This document shows positions 27,634 through 34,779 of a stretch of 64,000 nt of DNA, one piece after another. Position 1 is the stretch's first letter, and each line of letters starts with the position of its first letter. A program made the translations under genes and the position numbers. This stretch comes from Atopobium deltae (GTDB lineage Bacteria; Actinomycetota; Coriobacteriia; Coriobacteriales; Atopobiaceae). The stretch covers positions 1 through 64,000 of the forward strand of contig NZ_KQ959487.1 in the NCBI RefSeq assembly GCF_001552785.1. Reading direction: 5' to 3'. The notes below the pieces were generated by a model. The model had not been told where the DNA came from. It made no database searches and was given only the letters and a program-made list of their open reading frames with translations.

Positions 27634-28088
27634 CGCACATGCACGGAATGTTTTCGACCAAAGGCCGCTATGCGCTGCGTGTTATGGCAGACTTGGCTAC
27701 TCATGATGGTTGGGTTTCGTTGGGTGACGTATCCAAGCGTCAGGGCATTTCTCGCAAGTACTTAGAGCAGGTCACTGCCGTATTGGTAAAAGGTGATCTC
27801 GTCGAGAGCCAGCGCGGCAAAGGCGGCGGCTATAAGCTCAACCGCGATCCGCACAACTACACCTTAGGAGAAATTCTTCGCGTGGCAGAAGGTGGCAGCC
27901 TCGCTCCCGTGAACTGCCTTGATTGTAAAAAGGGCACGGTCTGCTCTCACATTAAGACCTGCACCACGCTGCCGATTTGGCGTGAATTAGGTATGATTAC
28001 CAGCCAATTTTTGGATAGCAAGCACTTGAGTGATCTTATCGTTTCCAAAAATCCTGAGGCTGATATTGAAGCGCTCGCGTCAATTTAG
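27630..28088 (+). CDS. Rrf2-family transcriptional regulator
   Basis: 152 residues or slightly fewer. Winged-helix Rrf2 core: MFSTKGRYALRVMADLA, VSLGDVSKRQGISRKYLEQV, and the wing QRGKGGGYKLNRDP. A Cys cluster CLDCKKGTVC plus KTC could hold an Fe-S cluster, as in IscR and SufR, so the protein may sense cluster supply and control the operon in which it sits. The ATG at 27630 overlaps the sufU stop (ATGA); Met 27639 or 27648 would match family N-termini more closely. It is the last gene of the operon, followed by a shared hairpin terminator. Confidence 0.93.
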   Translation: MTHMHGMFSTKGRYALRVMADLATHDGWVSLGDVSKRQGISRKYLEQVTAVLVKGDLVESQRGKGGGYKLNRDPHNYTLGEILRVAEGGSLAPVNCLDCKKGTVCSHIKTCTTLPIWRELGMITSQFLDSKHLSDLIVSKNPEADIEALASI

Positions 28089-28167
28089 AGCACTGTGATG
28101 ATGCAAGGCGTCACCCTGCAAGGAGCATCTCGCGTAACGCGAGAAAAGCAATACAGATACAAATCAA

Positions 28168-28204
28168 AAAACAGACGCCCCACGCTCTGCGAGACGTCTG
28201 TTTT
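28168..28204. terminator. Bidirectional terminator between rrf2 and the NlpC/P60 gene
   Basis: A 10-bp stem (AAAACAGACG at 28168-28177 with CGTCTGTTTT at 28195-28204). A-runs before and T-runs after suit both converging transcripts. Confidence 0.85.
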
Positions 28205-28237
28205 CATAATCCCTTGTAATAAACTACAGCTCAAGCT

Positions 28238-29362
28238 TTAAATAGGTGAACCTGCGCGAACGAAGCTGCTCAACGAACCATAGGTAATTCCCCTCGACGG
28301 ATTCATGGCTTCAATCGTCGCACCATTGCCAATGTACAAACCAACATGACCAGGGCGCCACAAAATGTCGCCAGGAACAGCCTGCGATGCTGGCTTCGTA
28401 CAGAACGATGCCTGCGACCACGAACTGTGAGGAATGTTTACCCCGATGGTACGGTACACATGCTGCGTCAAACCAGAACAGTCATAGGCACCTGGTCCCT
28501 CTGCACCCCATACGTAGGGCAAACCAATGCATCTGGTGGCTTCCGCAATAACGGCATTACGCCAGTTCGAAGGAGTCTTACCTGGCGCTGGCGGATTTAC
28601 CGCAGGATCAGACGGACGCGAGGGTGTGTGGTTGCCGTTGTTGCCGGGACGATAGTAATTACCGTTGTTGCGCGCAGCCGCACGACGTGCAGCTTCTGCA
28701 CGAGCGCGAGCGGCGGCCTCAGCAGCGCGACGCTCCTCTTCCATCTTATCTTTAACCTGCTGGTCAAGATTCTTGACGTAATCTTCCGCTTTTTTGGATT
28801 CATCGGCAAGCTTGGCCTGCTGATCTTTTTGCTGCGCCAAGAGCTGCTCTTGCTGTTGCTTTTTCTCGGTGAGGTGCGCATGCTTGGCATTTAAGTCAGC
28901 CTGCGCGCTTTTGACATCATGAATGGCCTTCTCGTCAGATTTACTGACTTTTTGCGCATAGTAGATGTTGTTTGCAAGCTCTTCAAAGTTGGAGGAGCTC
29001 AAAATAATCTCGAGTATGGAAGTTGAGCCACTCTTATAATTAGCGGCAACACGACCCGAAAGCACTTTTTGAGCTTTTGCAAGCTCTTGTTTCTTGGTGC
29101 CGATGTCCTTTTTTGTTTGCTCCATGTCGTTTTTGGTATTGGTGAGCTGTACCTCGGTCTCGTTAAGACGCTCGCCAATTTGCTCAGCCTTTGCATACAG
29201 CTGATTGAGCTCTTGCTTTGCGGTATCTAATTTTGCCTTGAGTTGCGCAGAAGTTGGGTCTGCCAGTGCTGGAGAAGGAGGGAGAATCAAACCAACCGTA
29301 GCAACTGACAACGACGTCGTCAAAACTGCAGCTACTACTTTTTGAGCTATCTTTCGCGTCAT
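28238..29362 (-). CDS. Secreted NlpC/P60 peptidoglycan hydrolase
   Basis: 374 residues from the ATG at 29362, which has an AGGAAGG site; the longer frame from 29512 has no support. N-terminal signal peptide (KIAQKVVAAVLTTSLSVATV, cut after about ALA-DP). Residues about 36-240 form long coiled coils rich in Lys, Glu and Gln (CwlO/RipA style), then a Gly/Asn/Pro linker, then a C-terminal NlpC/P60 domain with the catalytic Cys in GAYDCSGLT and His in PGHVGLYIG. These D,L-endopeptidases cut stem peptides during cell separation. Coiled coils in this family hold the enzyme inactive or bind FtsEX-type partners. Confidence 0.93.
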   Translation of the reverse strand: MTRKIAQKVVAAVLTTSLSVATVGLILPPSPALADPTSAQLKAKLDTAKQELNQLYAKAEQIGERLNETEVQLTNTKNDMEQTKKDIGTKKQELAKAQKVLSGRVAANYKSGSTSILEIILSSSNFEELANNIYYAQKVSKSDEKAIHDVKSAQADLNAKHAHLTEKKQQQEQLLAQQKDQQAKLADESKKAEDYVKNLDQQVKDKMEEERRAAEAAARARAEAARRAAARNNGNYYRPGNNGNHTPSRPSDPAVNPPAPGKTPSNWRNAVIAEATRCIGLPYVWGAEGPGAYDCSGLTQHVYRTIGVNIPHSSWSQASFCTKPASQAVPGDILWRPGHVGLYIGNGATIEAMNPSRGITYGSLSSFVRAGSPI

Positions 29363-29556
29363 AATGGCCCTTCCTATTAGGGTACAGATATGCAGCGAGC
29401 CTATCGCCAAAAGAATACATACATCATACCCAGCACAAGCTTCCGTTACCACTCTTTTTTGATGCGTACATATCCGCAGGTAGATGGCAACAAAATTATG
29501 AAGTTCGCCCACAAGGCTAGGTCTAGACTTACTTGAGCTTCAGGGTTACTTTAAAC

Positions 29557-29595
29557 AACGAAGACCTGCAGCTTACGGTCGCAGGTCTTCGTTTT
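29557..29595 (-). terminator. Terminator of the aldolase gene
   Basis: A perfect 12-bp stem, ACGAAGACCTGC at 29558-29569 with GCAGGTCTTCGT at 29581-29592, with T-rich ends on both strands. It lies between the fba stop and the upstream region of the NlpC/P60 gene. Confidence 0.85.
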
Positions 29596-29640
29596 GTATC
29601 GGCTATGTCTCGTGTAGGACGCGCCTACCAAAAAGATCGT

Positions 29641-30513
29641 CTAGTTCCAGCCCTTGCCGTCAGAACCGAATTGCTCGATCAGTTCCTTGGTGCGTGCCAC
29701 AATAGCCTCGCGACCAGGCTTCAACAGTTTACGAGGATCGTAACCCTTGCCCTGCTGATCAAGGCCTGCCTCGATGTACTTACGAACAGCAGCAGCAAAA
29801 GCAACCTGCAAGTCGGTGTTCACGTTAATCTTCGAGATACCCATCTTGATGGCCTTTTGTACCTGCTCAACAGGAACACCCGTACCGCCGTGCAAAACCA
29901 AAGGCAGAGGACCAACCTCGGCCTTAATAGCGCTCAGCTGCTCGAAGGACAAGCTCTTCCAGTCCTTTGGATACAAACCATGAATGTTACCAATGCCGCA
30001 AGCCAAGAAGTCAACACCAATCTCGGCCATTTCCTTGCACTGCTTTGGATCAGCAAGCTCACCGTCGGAGGTTACGCCATCCTCGGTGCCGCCAATGCCA
30101 CCGACCTCAGCCTCAACCGAAATACCCTTTTTGTGCGCAAGCTTTACAATCTCTTCGGTTCGCTTCAAATTGAGCTCATAGTTATTTTCCTGAGAACCGT
30201 CGTACATAACGGAAGTAAAACCGAGCTTAAGGCACTCAAGCGCCTGCTCGTAGGTGCCGTGGTCAAGGTGCAGTGCCACGGGAACTGTGATGTTCTTATC
30301 CTCCATAAGCTGATGAACCATCAGCGAAACAAGCTTGAAGCTTGTCTGCCACTTAGCTGCACCACCCGTGCATTGAATAATCATCGGCGATTGCGTTTGC
30401 TCTGCAGCATCCAAAATTGATGACGCCCACTCGAGGTTATTGGTGTTAAAGGCACCAATTCCATAGTGACCGCGCTCTGCACTTTGAAGCATTGCTTTTG
30501 CACTAACAAGCAT
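29641..30513 (-). CDS. fba: Class II fructose-bisphosphate aldolase
   Basis: 290 residues, zinc-dependent class II aldolase. Zinc and substrate ligands are visible: HLDHGTYEQA, VEAEVGGIGG, GIGNIHGLYP, VLHGGTGVP and INVNTDLQ. It cleaves fructose 1,6-bisphosphate in glycolysis. Start set at ATG 30513, with GGAGG 5 nt upstream; the ATG at 30525 overlaps that ribosome site. Single-gene unit with a strong terminator. The related tagatose-bisphosphate aldolases share this fold, so the exact sugar is likely but not proven. Confidence 0.92.
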   Translation of the reverse strand: MLVSAKAMLQSAERGHYGIGAFNTNNLEWASSILDAAEQTQSPMIIQCTGGAAKWQTSFKLVSLMVHQLMEDKNITVPVALHLDHGTYEQALECLKLGFTSVMYDGSQENNYELNLKRTEEIVKLAHKKGISVEAEVGGIGGTEDGVTSDGELADPKQCKEMAEIGVDFLACGIGNIHGLYPKDWKSLSFEQLSAIKAEVGPLPLVLHGGTGVPVEQVQKAIKMGISKINVNTDLQVAFAAAVRKYIEAGLDQQGKGYDPRKLLKPGREAIVARTKELIEQFGSDGKGWN

Positions 30514-30525
30514 GAAAGCCTCCAT

Positions 30526-30821
30526 CTAAATAAGAGAAAAACCGACTCGTATAAATAGTACTGTAGTTGCGTTGAAATAGTACGCAAAAATATACATTCT
30601 ATTGCAATTCTGTCGCATTTCTCGTCAGTTTTTGAGCATAAAAATAGAAATGACTTATATACTGAGCACTCAGCTGGCGAGAAGATCGTCCGTTTGCCGC
30701 CATCTGCCAACACGCTACCGAAAAAGAGCCTCCACAAAGCCGCCATCTCATGAATAACTCTTGAAAAACGCTCAGAAATCATTTATGCAGCTTTTAGATT
30801 AGCTCGTAGGCGTATGATAGA
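30526..30821. other. Intergenic region upstream of fba and purL
   Basis: About 300 bp of AT-richer DNA between divergent genes. A TATGAT box at 30813-30818 probably serves as -10 for the purL leader; no convincing -35 is seen. The rest must hold the fba promoter. An extended dispersed word lies at 30674-30687. Confidence 0.5.
30674..30687 (+). repeat. Extended dispersed word CTGGCGAGAAGATC, intergenic
   Basis: Exact 14-base copy in non-coding DNA between fba and purL; the same 14-mer occurs inside purL at 32711-32724 and 33755-33768 and in addA at 16215-16228. Confidence 0.7.
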
Positions 30822-30915
30822 TGTGGCGGAAAACCCCAAGCAAGCGGCTTAAAAGCAACCCCGAGGCGCGGCTGAGAAAAAGCCATACAGGCGGTCTCAC
30901 GCAAGCCTTGCCACA
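30822..30915 (+). promoter_or_regulatory. Candidate structured leader (cis-regulatory RNA) of purL
   Basis: About 94 nt that can close on a 6-bp stem TGTGGC (30822-30827) with GCCACA (30910-30915). Inside are hairpins AAGC/GCTT (30838-30841 with 30847-30850) and GGCT/AGCC (30870-30873 with 30881-30884), and a purine-rich joining segment. It begins right after a -10-like box and ends about 36 nt before the purL ATG. It does not match riboswitch consensus sequences I can recall (TPP, ZTP, PRPP/ykkC, purine, c-di-GMP). The fold is by eye, so moderate support only. Confidence 0.4.
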
Positions 30916-30951
30916 GCTTACAAGCGGCTCAACCTCAGAAGGGCACTGAAG

Positions 30952-33900
30952 ATGGTCTTACGTGTTTTTGTGGAAAAGCGTCCCGAATTTGCTGGAAAAG
31001 CCCATGCGCTCCTCGGCGAATTACAAACCATTCTTGGTATACACCAGCTCAAGGATCTACGCATCATTAATCGTTACGATGTCGAGGGCATTTCTCAAGA
31101 ACTCTTTGAGCGCTGTATCCCGCTTGTCTTTAGTGAACCTCAGGTTGACGTAGCGACAACGGCGCTGCCCGCCACCGCACACGAAGCCGATGCCAGCTTT
31201 GTCGTCGAGTTTTTACCTGGTCAATTTGACCAACGTGCAGAGTCGGCCAGCGAGTGTATTCAGCTCATTAGCCAAGGTGAGCGCCCGTCCGTGCGCTCGG
31301 CAAAACTGTATTTACTCTTTGGCGACCTCACGGGCGAAGACATTCGCGCGATCAAACATTATGTCATTAACCCCGTTGAAGCACGCGAAGCTCCGCAACA
31401 GCTACCACACACACTACAAATGCAGGTCAAGCAGCCCCAACCGATCAAAGTGCTCGACGACTTTTGCGACCTCAACGCATCGCAGCTCGCCGATTTTCTC
31501 GACAGGCATGGACTTGCAATGGACCTAGCCGATCTCGAGTTTTGTCAAGCCTATTTCAAAGAAGAGCATCGAGCGCCGACCATCACCGAGATCAAGGTTA
31601 TCGATACCTATTGGTCCGATCACTGCCGACACACCACTTTTAACACCCAGCTTGACGAGGTTGCCTGTGACGATCCGCGCGTGGAGGCGGCTTTCAAAAA
31701 GTATTTGGAGCTGCGCCGTGAGCTGGGGCGCGACAAAAAGCCCGTATCGCTCATGGACATGGGAACCATTGGCGCCAAGTATTTAAAACACACAGGGCAA
31801 CTTCGCGGCCTCGACGAATCTGACGAGATCAACGCCTGTACCGTGAAGGTTCGCGTGGATGTGAACGGCCACGACGAGGACTGGCTTTTTCTCTTCAAAA
31901 ACGAAACCCACAATCATCCGACCGAAATCGAGCCTTTTGGAGGCGCGGCGACCTGCATCGGAGGCGCCATTCGTGATCCATTGAGCGGGCGTAGCTACGT
32001 CTATCAGGCTATGCGCATCACAGGCGCGGGCGATCCCTTCACTCCTGTCGAGAAGACCTTGCCGGGCAAGCTTCCCCAACGAAAAATTGTCACCACTGCG
32101 GCGGCGGGCTACTCCTCCTACGGCAATCAAATCGGCCTTGCCACAGGAGAAGTGCATGAGCTGTATCACCCAGGGTATGTGGCCAAACACATGGAGCTCG
32201 GTGCAGTCGTAGGAGCCACACCCCAAGATCATGTTCGTCGAGAAGAGCCCGCGCCAGACGACTGCATCATTTTACTGGGCGGTCGCACGGGTCGCGACGG
32301 GATTGGCGGCGCGACGGGTTCCTCGAAGGCGCACACCCACGAGTCCTTGGAGGATTGTGGCGCTGAAGTGCAAAAGGGCAACGCTCCGATCGAACGCAAG
32401 CTACAGCGTCTATTTAGGCGCAAAGATGCCTGTCAGCTCATCAAGCGCTGCAACGACTTTGGCGCGGGCGGCGTAAGCGTAGCCATAGGCGAGCTGGCCT
32501 GTGGCCTTCTCGTCAACCTTGACGCCATCCCGAAAAAGTACGAGGGTCTCGATGGCACGGAGCTCGCTATCAGCGAGTCGCAGGAGCGCATGGCCGTGGC
32601 GCTGGATCCGCGCGACATCGACGAGTTTATGCACTATGCCCACGAAGAGAACCTCGAAGCCACCGTGGTGGCCAAGGTCACGCAGGAAAAACGCCTTGTC
32701 ATGCAGTGGGCTGGCGAGAAGATCGTCGACATTAGCCGCGCCTTCTTGAACAGCAACGGTGCTCCCAAGCATCAAAACGTGCACGTGGCAGCGCAAAAAG
32801 CATATCGTCCAGCGTGGAGCGGTGCTGCAGACGCTGGCGAGGATACGTCCACCACTGGCAAGCGCTGCTTTGCTGAGCGCATGGAGGCACTCGTGCAGGA
32901 TCTTAACGTGGCTTGCAACAAAGGCCTGGCGGAGCGCTTCGACTCCACCATTGGCGCCGCAACGGTCCTTATGCCTTATGGTGGCTCGCAGCAACTCACA
33001 CCCGCCCTTGCCATGGTGGCAAAGCTGCCTGTCGACGGAATCACCAACAGCTGCTCGGGCATGAGCTGGGGCTTTAACCCGTATCTTTCTGAGGCTGATC
33101 AATATGCAGGCGCCTATTGTGCGGTTGCTGAATCGCTAAGCAAGCTTGTTGCCTCAGGTTTTAAGCGCGAGAACGCCTACTTGACCTTCCAGGAATACTT
33201 CGAGCGACTTGGCGAAGATCCTGCGCGCTGGGGCAAGCCTACGGCATCGGTACTTGGTGCGCTGATGGCGCAGCTCGATCTTGGTGTTGGTTCGATCGGC
33301 GGCAAGGACTCCATGTCGGGATCCTTCGAGGACCTCGACGTCCCTGCTACCCTTGTGTCGTTTGCGGTTGCGACGGGCAAGGTTGACCACGTCACCTCCC
33401 CCGAGTTTAAAGCTGCGGGACACCACGTCATCGCTGTTGTCCCCTCCTATCAGGCTGATGGCATTACTCCCGAAGGATCATCGCTGGTACAGGCACTTGA
33501 CTTTGTGCAAAAACTTATCGAGAAGGGCGTGGCACGCAGCGTCTCGACCCCAGGCTATGGCGGTGTTGCAGAAGCGCTCTTCAAGATGTGCGTCGGCAAT
33601 CGTGTGGGCATGAGCGTTGACGAGCACTACAGTGCGAACGCGTTACTGCATGCTGCCTACGGAAGCTTTTTGGTTGAACTCAGCGATGAAGCGATGGGCG
33701 CAGCTGGAGATGAAGTGGCGAGCACAGATGGACATGAGCTGAAACTTCCCGAAGCTGGCGAGAAGATCACAATCGCCAAGCTTGGTATGACGACGCAAAG
33801 CTATTGCCTTAAGGCCGCGGGCTCGAGCATCGACTTGGCACACCTGCAAGAACTGTGGGAAGGCGCGCTCGAGAATGTGTATCCGTACCGCAGCCAGACC

Positions 33901-34779
33901 CAAACGACCAAAATCATACGCTATAAAGCCGCAGCCACACCCAAAGCGGCACCCACACTCGCGCTTGGTGCCTTCACAAAACCGCGCGTCATTATTCCTG
34001 TTTTTCCAGGTACCAACTGCGAATATGACTCGGCACAAGCCTTTATACGTGCGGGAGCTGCCCCGCAGACCTTTGTGATTAATAACCTCACTCCGCAGGC
34101 GGTAGCCGCATCAAGCAAAGCCCTCGCACAACACATTCGTGAATCACAGATCATCATGCTTCCCGGTGGTTTTTCGGGCGGCGATGAACCCGACGGATCA
34201 GCAAAATTCATCACGGCCTTTTTCCGCGCACCCGAGGTGACCGAAGCCGTGCGCGAACTCTTGCAAAAGCGTGACGGTCTTATCCTCGGCATTTGCAACG
34301 GCTTCCAGGCGCTTATCAAACTCGGCTTGGTCCCGTATGGCGACATTATCGACATCACTAACGACTGCCCCACGCTGACCAATAACGTGATTGGTCGTCA
34401 CCAATCGAGGCTGGTACACACGCGTATTTGTTCCACCAAATCCGTCTGGCTTTCGCGCTGTGCGCTTGATGAGGTGCACACCATTGCCATAAGTCACGGT
34501 GAGGGTCGCTTTGTTGCTTCAGATGAACTCGTGGCGCGCCTTGAATCCGCGGGGCAAATCGCAACACAGTATTGTGACGAGAAAGGCACTCCAGGCATGG
34601 GCCTTGACGTTAATCCCAACGGATCGGTCTTTGCTATTGAGGGCATTACCAGCCCTGATGGACGCATCTTGGGCAAGATGGGCCACAGCGAGCGCGCTGG
34701 TAAGGTCCTGTATAAAAATGTAACGGGTAATCGCTATCAACCACTGTTTGAGGGTGGCGTGAGTTACTTCAGCGATTAG
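30952..34779 (+). CDS. purL: Phosphoribosylformylglycinamidine synthase, single-chain
   Basis: 1275 residues, the long PurL that joins the synthetase and glutaminase in one chain, as in Gammaproteobacteria, not the PurLQS set. The linker and FGAM-synthase domains contain SDHCRHTTFN, ETHNHPTEIEPFGGAATCIGG and GVGSIGGKDSMSGSF. The C-terminal class I glutaminase (from about residue 1005) shows PGTNCEYD, nucleophile LGICNGFQ and SHGEGRF. It makes FGAM from FGAR, the fourth step of purine synthesis. Start ATG with AGAAGGG at 8 nt. Its stop overlaps the convergent ppc stop by four bases. Confidence 0.96.
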   Translation: MVLRVFVEKRPEFAGKAHALLGELQTILGIHQLKDLRIINRYDVEGISQELFERCIPLVFSEPQVDVATTALPATAHEADASFVVEFLPGQFDQRAESASECIQLISQGERPSVRSAKLYLLFGDLTGEDIRAIKHYVINPVEAREAPQQLPHTLQMQVKQPQPIKVLDDFCDLNASQLADFLDRHGLAMDLADLEFCQAYFKEEHRAPTITEIKVIDTYWSDHCRHTTFNTQLDEVACDDPRVEAAFKKYLELRRELGRDKKPVSLMDMGTIGAKYLKHTGQLRGLDESDEINACTVKVRVDVNGHDEDWLFLFKNETHNHPTEIEPFGGAATCIGGAIRDPLSGRSYVYQAMRITGAGDPFTPVEKTLPGKLPQRKIVTTAAAGYSSYGNQIGLATGEVHELYHPGYVAKHMELGAVVGATPQDHVRREEPAPDDCIILLGGRTGRDGIGGATGSSKAHTHESLEDCGAEVQKGNAPIERKLQRLFRRKDACQLIKRCNDFGAGGVSVAIGELACGLLVNLDAIPKKYEGLDGTELAISESQERMAVALDPRDIDEFMHYAHEENLEATVVAKVTQEKRLVMQWAGEKIVDISRAFLNSNGAPKHQNVHVAAQKAYRPAWSGAADAGEDTSTTGKRCFAERMEALVQDLNVACNKGLAERFDSTIGAATVLMPYGGSQQLTPALAMVAKLPVDGITNSCSGMSWGFNPYLSEADQYAGAYCAVAESLSKLVASGFKRENAYLTFQEYFERLGEDPARWGKPTASVLGALMAQLDLGVGSIGGKDSMSGSFEDLDVPATLVSFAVATGKVDHVTSPEFKAAGHHVIAVVPSYQADGITPEGSSLVQALDFVQKLIEKGVARSVSTPGYGGVAEALFKMCVGNRVGMSVDEHYSANALLHAAYGSFLVELSDEAMGAAGDEVASTDGHELKLPEAGEKITIAKLGMTTQSYCLKAAGSSIDLAHLQELWEGALENVYPYRSQTQTTKIIRYKAAATPKAAPTLALGAFTKPRVIIPVFPGTNCEYDSAQAFIRAGAAPQTFVINNLTPQAVAASSKALAQHIRESQIIMLPGGFSGGDEPDGSAKFITAFFRAPEVTEAVRELLQKRDGLILGICNGFQALIKLGLVPYGDIIDITNDCPTLTNNVIGRHQSRLVHTRICSTKSVWLSRCALDEVHTIAISHGEGRFVASDELVARLESAGQIATQYCDEKGTPGMGLDVNPNGSVFAIEGITSPDGRILGKMGHSERAGKVLYKNVTGNRYQPLFEGGVSYFSD
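32045..32058 (+). repeat. Extended dispersed word CTGTCGAGAAGACC
   Basis: One of five exact copies of this 14-mer in the window (others at 37326, 42277, 62626 and 63106 on the minus strand). In this copy the word is in the purL reading frame as Val-Glu-Lys-Thr. Confidence 0.7.

Noticed and set aside
29533-30420. A 295-codon plus-strand frame opposite the aldolase
   Set aside because: Shadow of fba; it also begins upstream of and runs through the fba terminator hairpin.
30870-30884. GGCTGAGAAAAAGCC in the purL leader considered as part of a TPP riboswitch
   Set aside because: Only the CUGAGA segment matches; the other conserved TPP helices are absent, and purL is not a thiamine gene.
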